Assembly: GCA_965368585.1 (NCBI GenBank)
Contig: CBDUNM010000169.1
Coordinates: forward strand, 1 to 10,365
Source of the DNA: JARRQB01 sp965368585
GTDB lineage: Bacteria > Pseudomonadota > Gammaproteobacteria > Chromatiales > Chromatiaceae
Direction of reading: 5' to 3'
Length of the DNA: 10,365 nucleotides
Part shown: positions 1 to 6,715 of the stretch, piece by piece
Layout: every line of letters starts with the position of its first letter
Numbering within the stretch: the first letter of the stretch is position 1
The notes under the pieces: model-generated
Told to the model about the DNA's origin: nothing
The model's database searches: none
What the model saw: the letters and a program-made list of their open reading frames with translations, nothing else
Program-made: the position numbers and the translations under genes

Positions 1-181
1 GGTGCAGGCCCACCCGGCAGGCACTACTGGAAGGCTCTTCCATCAGGGCATCGGCCGGGATCATGGCGTCATGTGTCCGCTCCAGGACCCGCGCCTTCTC
101 GCGCCGGTTCAGAAACTCGCCCGCATCTGCGTGTGCCAGGGCGTCAAGCATGATCTTGAGGGTTTCCGTCAGCTTCTTCAT
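1..181 (-). CDS. Partial small hypothetical protein (N-terminal 60 residues)
   Basis: An open frame begins with ATG at 181 and runs off the left edge without a stop. The visible protein starts MKKLTETLKIMLDALAHADA and continues with a charged helical stretch (GEFLNRREKARVLE). A purine-rich ribosome site (CGGGAG) sits about 7 nt upstream of the ATG, which supports this start and strand. The antisense frame over the same bases lacks such a site and has no recognisable content. I do not recognise the family with certainty. Short soluble proteins with this kind of N-terminus occur beside universal stress protein genes, but that is memory of context and nothing in the window confirms it. It diverges from the truncated kinase gene across about 220 bases. 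Confidence 0.6.
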   Translation of the reverse strand, partial: MKKLTETLKIMLDALAHADAGEFLNRREKARVLERTHDAMIPADALMEEPSSSACRVGLH

Positions 182-290
182 TCCGTGCTCCCGAACTCAG
201 TTAGCAGGCTGACAAGCCGCCTGAACCCTGAATTGGGCAATTTTAGCGCCAAAACCCATGTGACGAAAAAATCAGTTAGTTAGATACGTT

Positions 291-339
291 CCAACGAATC
301 GCTTGTTGCATGTTGAAACAAACATACCACAATCGTTGG
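291..339. repeat. Inverted repeat in the divergent intergenic region
   Basis: CCAACGA (291-297) and TCGTTGG (333-339) are perfect inverted copies separated by 35 nt. A smaller repeat, ATGTT/AACAT, lies between them. They sit between the two divergent genes, where an operator would be expected. A poor sigma-70-like pair, TTGACT (344-349) and TGAAAC (367-372) spaced 17, follows toward the kinase start. Seven-base repeats also occur by chance, so the regulatory reading is weak. Confidence 0.25.
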
Positions 340-404
340 GCCTTTGACTGTAACACTGTTGCGAGTTGAAACACCTCGACCAGGGAGGAGCGTCTCCGCA
401 GTTT

Positions 405-1334
405 ATGACTAGCCTGAGCAACAAGATCGTGACCTCATACGGGGCCGCGGGCATTACTCTGCTATTGTTCGTCGCCGTGGTCATTGCCGACCTGCATTAC
501 CTGCGGACCCAGATTATCGGCGGCGAGGCGGTGGGCGCCCTTTATGTTGCCAGCCAGGAGATCCGCCGGGATGAGAAGAATCTTTTTCTCCAGAACCACA
601 CCGACGCACTTGAGCGGCTGGTGGAGCACCTGGAGGTTGCGCAGCGCCCCCTCAGCAAGGGCGAGCGGGTATTCGCGGAGATTGCGGAACCCGGCGAGCT
701 GCGGAGTATCGACCGGATTCTGCGCCAGTACAGCGGTGCCGTTGCGGGCTATCTGGCGCTCCCGGAAGCCGAACGAGCGGTCGTCCAGAAGAAGATCCGG
801 GCCACCGGACAGTACTTCTCGGAACTGACCCGACATTTCGGTCTGCGGCAACGAGGCATACTCGCCGAAACCACGCGCGTGGCGGTCTGGACGCTCCTGG
901 CCGCCTCCGTCACGGTCATCGTGATGGGTATCGCCGGCGCCTGGTTCGTGGTGCGCCTGGTCGTGCGGCCGCTGGCCCAGCTCGAGCTGCAGCTCGATCA
1001 GGTGGCCGAAGGCGAAAGGGACACCCTGACCCTGCGCTCACAAGACAAGGAGACCCAGTCCTTCGTGCATCACTTCGACAGCATGCTCGAAAAGCTGCGT
1101 CGGCAGCAGCACCAGATGCGCCATCACGAGAAGGTCGCCACCGTCGGGGTCCTGGTGTCCGGCGTCGCGCACGAACTGAACAACCCACTGTCGAATATCT
1201 CGACCTCAGTGCAGCTGTTGCGCGAAGACGATGGCAGTAAGCGGGCAGACCTGCGCCGCCAGTGGCTGTCGCATGTCGGTGGCAAATTAACAATCCAGCT
1301 GCCGTGGGAAGCCGATAGAGTCCTCGGCCGTTAG
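405..1334 (+). pseudogene. Truncated membrane sensor histidine kinase (lacks ATPase domain)
   Basis: I chose ATG 405 because it gives the usual N-terminus (MTSLSNKIVTSYG) straight into a membrane helix; GGGAGGAG lies 15 nt upstream, a little far. An upstream TTG at 366 is less likely. Order: membrane helix about residues 10-30; helical extracytoplasmic sensor to about 155; second membrane helix about 160-185; HAMP; short coiled coil; then the HisKA H-box with AHELNNPLSN, phospho-acceptor His256. Normally a dimerisation helix and the HATPase_c domain (N, G1, F, G2 boxes, about 150 residues) follow. Here similarity stops near residue 291 (RQWLSHV, about base 1277) and 18 unrelated residues lead to a stop. 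The protein cannot autophosphorylate by itself. No response regulator gene remains beside it. It is probably a deletion or insertion relic. Confidence 0.85.
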
Positions 1335-1629
1335 TTGGCTTTCCGTCGGTGGGATCAATAACCTGGATCATTGTCGGTGCTAGGATACTTGGGGTTACCC
1401 ATCTCTGAGATCGCTCTGTTGCATAGGCGACTCAGCGCGACACCATCGACATCGCCAGCATGTACGCTTAAGTCAAGGATTCAAGGCGGACGTTACTGAT
1501 TCGCCTCGCGCAGGCAGTTTCTTCGAATAGCTGACCTGGTTGTACATTCTGCGGAAGTTGTTCACACGCGGTGGATCATAGAGTCCTGGTGCTTTTCCCG
1601 TCGCAGTGTTTTCGCCTCACTCACTTCAG
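1335..1629. other. Non-coding debris between truncated kinase and DUF2780 promoter
   Basis: I find no convincing gene on either strand. An antisense frame reaching 916-1371 is a shadow of the kinase plus the junction sequence. Bases 1413-1430 (CTCTGTTGCATAGG...) resemble the terminal repeat of IS5-family elements, which often carry CTGTTGCAT near the tip. The same TGTTGCAT core occurs at 7651-7658, in the left terminal repeat of the decayed IS5 element. This segment probably records the event that removed the 3' part of the kinase gene. Confidence 0.35.
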
Positions 1630-1646
1630 CTGGCACCTTATTTGCT
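1630..1646 (+). promoter_or_regulatory. Sigma-54 (RpoN) -24/-12 promoter
   Basis: The sequence is CTGGCAC, then CTTAT, then TTGCT. It matches the RpoN consensus YTGGCAC-N5-TTGCW, with the invariant GG at 1632-1633 and GC at 1644-1645 at the required 11-nt offset. Transcription should start near 1657, giving a leader of about 140 nt before the DUF2780 start at 1800. Known biology: sigma-54 promoters need an AAA+ enhancer-binding protein bound upstream; I found no obvious paired operator between 1480 and 1620. Confidence 0.7.
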
Positions 1647-1799
1647 TGAAATATCGCATAGTAGTGAACAAGTCTGCCGTCTGTGCACAAATAGAATTCA
1701 CGTAGAAATCGCTTGTTCCGACGCAGGCCGTTTGTTGACCAGCGTCTTGTAGCAAAGAGTTATTTCTTATCCAATCCGCAGCTTATGCAGGACAGTGAT

Positions 1800-2153
1800 A
1801 TGGATCTCATTAGCCTACTGGTGTCGAACCCGGACGTTTCGGAAGATCGGTCCACGGGTGTGGCAGGCATGCTTTTCAAGCTGACGGAGGTTCAGCTGAA
1901 CAGTGGCGAGTCCGCACAGATCACCGACAATGTGTCGGGCATCGACGACACGTTATCCGCCGCGCCAGCCACTGCGGGCGGCGGCCTGATCTCTTCGGTA
2001 GACGGCGGATCCGGCAATCGCTCCGCGCTCGCCTACCTGGCTTGCGGTTTTGACAGGCTCGGTATGGACAGCAGCATGACCGGTAAGTTTGTCCCGGTCG
2101 TGCTGGACGTCGTCCGCAACCCGGGTGGTGATGGGGTTGGCAATCTACTGTAA
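1800..2153 (+). CDS. DUF2780 (VcgC/VcgE) family protein
   Basis: The 117-residue product begins MDLISLLVSNPDVSED and matches the VcgC/VcgE family pattern: MDLI-LLV-x-L-GVSEDQA, then GLLFK, a PGIDDLLSAAP turn, a Gly-rich linker, GGFDKLGLDSGMIGKFVPVVLDFV and a short helix. Seen here: GMLFK, SGIDDTLSAAPATAGGG (about 46-62) and GFDRLGMDSSMTGKFVPVVL (about 82-101). ATG 1800 is preceded by AGGA at 7 nt and starts the family homology; ATG 1785 is also in frame. The family has no established biochemical role. The central region looks shorter and more divergent than typical members, and the C-terminus ends at GNLL, slightly early. The sigma-54 promoter 160 bases upstream is its likely control. Family call good, function unknown. 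Confidence 0.8.
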   Translation: MDLISLLVSNPDVSEDRSTGVAGMLFKLTEVQLNSGESAQITDNVSGIDDTLSAAPATAGGGLISSVDGGSGNRSALAYLACGFDRLGMDSSMTGKFVPVVLDVVRNPGGDGVGNLL

Positions 2154-2258
2154 GGAAGTGCTGTCTCCGAATTGATCTAAGGATTATTGGTCGCCCACCG
2201 CAGCGATGCATTGCCGGCAAGTCCAATGCGCAAAGACCCAGCGGTTTACTTTATCCAC

Positions 2259-2741
2259 ATGGTGAAAATGATGCTGTTTGAAAACCTCATTAAATCAGGT
2301 ATCTCGGCCGGACTCACGGTGCTGCTGGTCGTCAGTTCGGCAGCTCAGGCAGAGTCTGCCTGCAAGGGTTTGGCTTCCGGTCAATGTTCGGGAAAGTCTG
2401 ACTGTGTTTGGGTTGGTGGTTATACGCGTAAGGACAACCGCAAAGTCTCCGGCTACTGCCGGGCGAAAGTCGCGAACAGTTCCTCGAGCGGCAAGACGAA
2501 GAAAAAGTACGCGTCATCATCGAGAGATTCGAGCAGGACATCGGACGCCTCCTCCCCGAAAGTAAAGAAGCGATCGTCTGCTACGAAAAAGACCGTATCG
2601 GCGAAGGAACCCGCGAATAAGTCTTCCGGAAAGACGTCAAAGAAGAGAAAGTCGACTGCGAAAAAGAAAAGTGCGAAACAATCCAAAGGCGATAGCAGCA
2701 AAGCAAAGAAGAAAACTAAGAAGACAAGCACCGTGGACTGA
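2259..2741 (+). CDS. Secreted four-cysteine protein with histone H1-like Lys/Ser-rich tail
   Basis: The 160-residue product has a signal peptide ending near AQA|ES (residue 31). A short domain with four Cys (35, 43, 49, 67) follows, patterned CKG-x5-C-x5-C-VWVGGYTRKD-x7-C. Residues about 73-160 are almost entirely Lys, Ser, Ala and Thr, in the style of histone H1 or AlgP tails. I recall small gammaproteobacterial proteins with the same C-KGL...CxWV-GYTRKDG motif, so the Cys domain is probably a real family; no function is established that I know of. The four Cys suggest two disulfides in the periplasm or outside. The basic tail could bind nucleic acid, polysaccharide or cell wall; that is inference. 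The start is uncertain: ATGs at 2226, 2259, 2268 and 2271 are all in frame and none has a strong ribosome site. Confidence 0.75.
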   Translation: MVKMMLFENLIKSGISAGLTVLLVVSSAAQAESACKGLASGQCSGKSDCVWVGGYTRKDNRKVSGYCRAKVANSSSSGKTKKKYASSSRDSSRTSDASSPKVKKRSSATKKTVSAKEPANKSSGKTSKKRKSTAKKKSAKQSKGDSSKAKKKTKKTSTVD

Positions 2742-2872
2742 ACCGGGGAAGTTGTGCTGTTTGTGCCGGCCCAGTCAAATATAAACCCTGTGCATTTGAA
2801 ACCGCCCTGCCGATTGAGGGGGCTAGGCTAACCCGAGGAGAGTGGGGCTTTTGCACAACAGCGGAGAATCGG
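2742..2872. other. Intergenic region upstream of the cyclase
   Basis: No gene is visible. It contains a weak CCCT...AGGG hairpin near 2804-2819 and TATAAA near 2780 as a possible -10 element without a convincing -35. The cyclase ribosome site GGAG (2862-2866 area) lies about 6 nt before ATG 2873. No Rho-independent terminator with a U tract is evident after the Lys-rich gene. Confidence 0.35.
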
Positions 2873-4060
2873 ATGAAAACACCTGTTCCGGCAGACGAAG
2901 CCGAAAGAATCGAGGAGCTTCAAGAATATCGGATTCTCGACACCGAGCCGGAAGTTGGATATGACGACCTCATCCTGCTGGCTTCGAGGATCTGCGATAC
3001 CCCGATTGCGCTGATGTCTCTCGTCGATACACAACGCCAATACTTCAAGTCGCGTATTGGATTGGACGCAACGGAGACGCCACGTGACGTCGCATTCTGC
3101 GCTCATGCGATCCTGCACAAAGAGCTGATGGTCGTGCCCGATGCACTGCGGGACCAGCGATTTGCCCAGAACCCTTTGGTTACCTCGGATCCGAGTATCC
3201 GATTTTATGCAGGAGCGCCGCTAATCACTCCGAAGGGCCATGCGATGGGAACGCTATGCGTGATCGATCGTGTTCCACGGACACTGAATGAGTCACAGCA
3301 AGATGCACTAGAGGCGCTAGGCAGGCAGGTGGTGGCGCTGCTTCAACTGCGAATGGCCAAGATGAAGGCGGAGCAGGCAAGTGAGGCTCAAAGCAAGCTT
3401 CTGGAATCCTTGCGCGCCGAACAGGAGCGGTCAGAACGTCTGCTTTACAGCCTGTTCCCCCAACCCATCGCAGACCGGTTGAGAAACGAGCCCCCGACGT
3501 GCATCGCCGAAGAGTATTCCGATCTGACAATTTTGTTCGCCGACGTGCAGGATTTCTATCGCGTTGCGGGTTCGCGGCCGCCCGAGCAATTCATCGAGCT
3601 GCTGAATCAGGTGTTTTCATTGTTCGATCGCCTGGCTGACCAGCACGGAGTCCAAAAGATCAAAACGATCGGAGAAACGTACATGGCTGTTTGCGGGCTA
3701 CCAACGCCACAAGTCGATCACGCCGAGCGTATTGCCGAGATGGCCCTGAGCATGCAGCGAGAGATCATGACGGTTGAAACCGGCGCACCCGAGACACTCA
3801 GAGTGCGGATTGGAATTCACTCAGGGTCGGCAATCGCGGGTGTTGTGGGAATCAAAAAGCTCGCTTATGACCTGTGGGGCCCTGCCGTCAACCTGGCAAG
3901 TCAGATTGAATCGTGCGGCCTTGCAGGAAATATACAAGTCAGCTCAGCGACGCACAGCTTGCTGAACGACAAGTACCTGCTTGAACCGCGTGGGGAGTTT
4001 TACGTCAAGGGCCAAGGTGAAATCGCAACCTATCTACTCAAGGGGCGTGGCGCCGGGTGA
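2873..4060 (+). CDS. GAF domain-linked class III adenylate/guanylate cyclase
   Basis: The 395-residue soluble protein has an N-terminal GAF domain (about 20-165, with SLVDTQRQYFKSRIGL, FCAHAI and YAGAPL...GTLCVIDR), a coiled-coil linker (about 165-195) and a class III cyclase domain (about 210-390). Such enzymes make cAMP from ATP as homodimers; GAF domains sense small ligands or redox state. Metal ligand Asp224 is present (FADVQDF). Adenine selection favours cAMP: Lys264 (KIKTIG) and Asp333 (YDLWG). Asn340 is present. Two positions are off-consensus: the second metal Asp is Glu268 (IGETYM for IGDAYM), and the transition-state Arg is Gln344 (NLASQIES for NxASRMES). Activity may therefore be low or altered. 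A good ribosome site (GGAG) precedes the ATG. The last 23 bases overlap the convergent lipoprotein gene. Confidence 0.88.
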   Translation: MKTPVPADEAERIEELQEYRILDTEPEVGYDDLILLASRICDTPIALMSLVDTQRQYFKSRIGLDATETPRDVAFCAHAILHKELMVVPDALRDQRFAQNPLVTSDPSIRFYAGAPLITPKGHAMGTLCVIDRVPRTLNESQQDALEALGRQVVALLQLRMAKMKAEQASEAQSKLLESLRAEQERSERLLYSLFPQPIADRLRNEPPTCIAEEYSDLTILFADVQDFYRVAGSRPPEQFIELLNQVFSLFDRLADQHGVQKIKTIGETYMAVCGLPTPQVDHAERIAEMALSMQREIMTVETGAPETLRVRIGIHSGSAIAGVVGIKKLAYDLWGPAVNLASQIESCGLAGNIQVSSATHSLLNDKYLLEPRGEFYVKGQGEIATYLLKGRGAG

Positions 4061-4973
4061 TTTCGTCGAACAGCGTCTCGGCACGGATGCGGGCGTCATG
4101 ATCTGCGGCGCCTTTTGCCGCAGATAGACTAGACGCAAGAAATATCCTGGCGGCTTCGGTGTCACCGTGCCCGACCAGGCTTCTCGCGGCAAGGAAGAAC
4201 CGGTCGGCCGCCAATGCCCTTTGTCCGACTGCAAGGTATGCTTCGGCAGCGCGGGCAAGCGCATAAGCCATGTCTCGATAGCGGTGTGCGATTCGGAGCT
4301 GTTCTACTTCGTCGTCAAAGGAACTTGCTGCGATGTGCAACTTTCCTTCCAGGCGGGCCACTGTCCCCTTGAGCTTTGCCAGGTCCGCGCTAACAGAGGC
4401 CGAGAGGACGGTCTGTGAGGACACGACAAGGCTTTTCACAGCCTGAAGTACCGATTTCGCCGCATCCCTATCCCCGGCATCGCCAAATATCTGACCACGT
4501 AGAATCATCCCCTGGAGCTGGATCGATGCCGCAGGTTCCAAAGCAGCACTTTCGTCCAGGAAGGTCAGCGCTTCTGACGGCCGCATGCGCAGAACAGCGA
4601 CTTTTGCGCGGACCAGCTGAATGTCGGCTGCGCTGGATGATGCGCTGACAGCATCGAAATAAGCCTGGCTGAGCAGCCGCTCGGCTGTATCGTAATCTCC
4701 GAGTCCGATCTCACTGATGGCCAGGTTATATGCTGCATCGGCGGCCAGTGCGGCATCGTTGATTGCCCGGGCGCGCATGAGCGCGAGCCGATAAAGCTTT
4801 TTCGCCTGGTCGAGATGCCCCTGTTCATATGCGAGCTTTGCCGCGGACGACGCCTGCACAAAGACCGAGTCGCCGCGTTCCAAGCTCGATTCCGGATTTG
4901 GGGAAGCGCAGGATAAGCAAAGACAAGCCAGCGCAGCAGGAAATCCCCGCACCGCAACACCACGAAACCACAT
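4038..4973 (-). CDS. TPR-repeat probable lipoprotein of the MCE transport operon
   Basis: The 311-residue product has a hydrophobic signal (MWFRGVAVRGFPAALACLCL) with several Cys near its end. The cleavage Cys is probably in LSCASP or ALAC, but the lipobox is not textbook. The rest is alpha-helical with TPR-like repeats rich in Ala, Leu and Tyr (for example AYEQGHLDQAKKLYRLAL, AAYNLAISEIGLGDYDTAE, AAEAYLAVGQRALAADRFF). It sits last in the MCE operon; ATG 4973 shares its A with the TGA stop of the MCE gene (TGATG), implying translational coupling. A GTG at 4976 is an alternative start. Other MCE systems place a small auxiliary lipoprotein (PqiC-like) or periplasmic MlaC here. A TPR lipoprotein could be the outer-membrane-side docking partner, which is inference. 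The gene ends inside the convergent cyclase gene. Confidence 0.8.
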   Translation of the reverse strand: MWFRGVAVRGFPAALACLCLSCASPNPESSLERGDSVFVQASSAAKLAYEQGHLDQAKKLYRLALMRARAINDAALAADAAYNLAISEIGLGDYDTAERLLSQAYFDAVSASSSAADIQLVRAKVAVLRMRPSEALTFLDESAALEPAASIQLQGMILRGQIFGDAGDRDAAKSVLQAVKSLVVSSQTVLSASVSADLAKLKGTVARLEGKLHIAASSFDDEVEQLRIAHRYRDMAYALARAAEAYLAVGQRALAADRFFLAARSLVGHGDTEAARIFLASSLSAAKGAADHDARIRAETLFDEITRRHAP

Positions 4974-5989
4974 CACCGATCGGTCCCTACGTGCTCGCTG
5001 CTCAGGCGACTTTCGTTCCTGGGCTGATCCAAATTACCCCTCACCAGCCAGCTGCGCTGCAAGGCTTTCGCCAGACGCTGGATCTGGATGAGGGTTTCCT
5101 GGCTTTGCAACAAGACCCCAGGCAACATGTCGACCGCCTGTTCGGCCGAATTCTCAAGCTCTGGCAAGGCTGCCGCCAGCCGTCGCACATCGGTAGTGGA
5201 CACGCGTAAGTTCTTCATTATGGCTTCCAAGTCGGCTCCCATTTGCGGGAACCGGTTTGAAACCGTGCGTACTCCCCGAAGGGCCGCATGTAGCTCGTCA
5301 AGCGACGCATTAACTTTGGGAAGCGCTGCTCGCAGCTCGTTGGCAGGCTTGGGGTCGAATAGCAGCATTCCGGCCAGGCTCTCGCGCTTTCTTAGTTCCT
5401 CCCCGGCCTGATTGAAGTACTGCAGGGCCTGCTGTATGTCGCCCTGCTGCCCCCGCAATTCTGTGGCTAGTTTCGCGTATTCGGAAATCGCACTACGCAA
5501 TTCCTTGATCGCCGGCAACGCCTCATCGCGAATGGCCGCCACCGCCTCTTCCATAAGTTGGGTGGGCGCCTTGTCTGCCGTACTTTCCAGATTCCCTCCA
5601 CTCTCCGGTAGCGGGGCACCGTAGCCGCGCGTGATCTCGATTGCGGCATCACCTATACCAAGCGGTTTGCGAATGACGGCACGGGAATCCTCGCGAACAA
5701 ACCGGATGAAGTTTCCACGAACACTGACTTTTGCGATCATTTCTCCGGCCTCTGTCACGACAATATCACCCACTGACCCAACTACGGAACCGAGGACCTG
5801 TACATCGCTACCCTGGCGTAATCCAAGTGAACCCTCCGGAGGCAATTGAATTTCCAGTGTTCGGGTCGGTGTGAACCACCCCTGCGTGCGCGGGCCGAGA
5901 AATACTGCGGCCATCGCGATTGCGACGCCCAGGAGGATGAAAGCGCCGACGATTTCGTTTACCCGCCTGACTTTTAAGGGCTTTGGCAT
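4973..5989 (-). CDS. MlaD-like MCE domain protein (lipid transport substrate-binding subunit)
   Basis: The 338-residue protein has one N-terminal membrane anchor (about 12-31, NEIVGAFILLGVAIAMAAVF). One MCE domain follows (about 43-120, with SLGLRQGSDVQVLGSVVGSV and the typical L-x-G-x-V-x-G-V-x-G-x-V pattern and IRKPLGIGDAAIEI). A long helical, coiled-coil C-terminus extends to the end. MCE proteins form hexameric rings in the periplasm that pass phospholipids between membranes; they work with an MlaE-type permease and MlaF-type ATPase, the two genes just upstream. ATG 5989 lies 2 nt after the stop of the MlaF-like gene; the longer upstream frame runs into that gene and is unlikely to be translated. 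The helical tail is longer than in E. coli MlaD and may form a needle-like barrel as in other MCE proteins. Confidence 0.9.
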   Translation of the reverse strand: MPKPLKVRRVNEIVGAFILLGVAIAMAAVFLGPRTQGWFTPTRTLEIQLPPEGSLGLRQGSDVQVLGSVVGSVGDIVVTEAGEMIAKVSVRGNFIRFVREDSRAVIRKPLGIGDAAIEITRGYGAPLPESGGNLESTADKAPTQLMEEAVAAIRDEALPAIKELRSAISEYAKLATELRGQQGDIQQALQYFNQAGEELRKRESLAGMLLFDPKPANELRAALPKVNASLDELHAALRGVRTVSNRFPQMGADLEAIMKNLRVSTTDVRRLAAALPELENSAEQAVDMLPGVLLQSQETLIQIQRLAKALQRSWLVRGNLDQPRNESRLSSEHVGTDR

Positions 5990-5991
5990 GA

Positions 5992-6684
5992 TCAGTAACC
6001 AGGCACGATGCTCATTTGTGATCCGGCCATCGCACCGCGGATCGTGGGTTTGATACCGGCATCGTTCCAGACTTCCCAATCGTCGGTAGTCCACATCACA
6101 GCGGCGCCGCGTGATCGGGCTGCCCGCACGCTAGCCATCAGCGCAGGCATGATTTCGGGATAGACACCGGCTGTGGGTCGTTCGAGAATCAGCAGCTCCG
6201 GCTGGCCAAGAAATGCCCGGACGCACGCCGCGCGCCTGAGGTCCGGCGCGCGCATATCTGAAGGTTTGCCCTGAGGAAGGCCCGGCAGTGAGAACAATCG
6301 CGCAAGTTCGGACGCCTCATCTCGGATGGCCGATTCCGGACGCCGCGTATGATGTCTCTGCAGCAACGTAATGTTGTCATCCATATCCAGTTCGCTTATC
6401 CAGCCAGGCTCCTCGAATACGCGGCCGATTTTGGCTCGTGCGGCAAGCCTGACTTTCTCTGAAAGAGCCGACCACCGATCACCGAGAAAAGAAACACTTC
6501 CCTGCATCGGCTCGATCAAACCTTGTGCGACGTCGGCAAGCGGCAGGGAAAGATGCTCAGCTTCCAGGCGCACGAGCATCAGCTCTGACTTCAGCAGCCT
6601 AAAGCTTACTTGCCATATGGCGGTATCGTAGAGGTGCCCTCCTTCCACTGTGACCTGCTGAAACTCAAGAACTTTGTCAGTCAT
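5992..6684 (-). CDS. MlaF-like ABC subunit with degenerate nucleotide-binding motifs (pseudo-ATPase)
   Basis: The 230-residue product keeps the ABC ATPase outline: an N-terminal beta region (VLEFQQVTVEGG), AKIGRVFEEPGWISELDMDDNI matching the Q-loop segment of MlaF, a signature-region helix, a Walker B strand (PELLILERPTAG) and a C-terminal beta strand. Nearly every catalytic motif is altered. At about 38-46, where GPNGSGKST should be, it reads VRLEAEHLS with no Gly-rich loop or Lys. The Q-loop Gln is Glu91. The signature LSGGE is MRAPD (144-148). Walker B Asp-Glu is Glu168-Arg169. The switch His is Asp201 (TTDDWEV). The frame has no stop and keeps operon spacing, so decay by neutral drift looks unlikely. 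It probably serves as a structural partner for the MlaE-like permease. ATG 6684 is preceded by a weak GGA; ATG 6705 (MSPSGSD) is an alternative. Confidence 0.8.
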   Translation of the reverse strand: MTDKVLEFQQVTVEGGHLYDTAIWQVSFRLLKSELMLVRLEAEHLSLPLADVAQGLIEPMQGSVSFLGDRWSALSEKVRLAARAKIGRVFEEPGWISELDMDDNITLLQRHHTRRPESAIRDEASELARLFSLPGLPQGKPSDMRAPDLRRAACVRAFLGQPELLILERPTAGVYPEIMPALMASVRAARSRGAAVMWTTDDWEVWNDAGIKPTIRGAMAGSQMSIVPGY

Positions 6685-6715
6685 ATCTGATCCGGATGGT
6701 GACATTCTTCGATGT

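Noticed and set aside
301..315. Third TGTTGCAT occurrence (304-311) as a possible IS5 end
   Set aside because: Only the 8-base core matches; flanking bases do not resemble the other two copies and no element sequence lies beside it.
916..1371. 151-codon minus-strand frame starting MIQVIDPTDGKPTNG
   Set aside because: Most of it is antisense to the kinase and Arg/Ala-rich; the first 30 codons lie in junction debris and match nothing I know.
2453..2731. Phe/Leu-rich 92-codon minus-strand frame resembling a membrane protein
   Set aside because: It is the antisense reading of the AAG/AAA-rich Lys tail, which automatically gives Phe and Leu.
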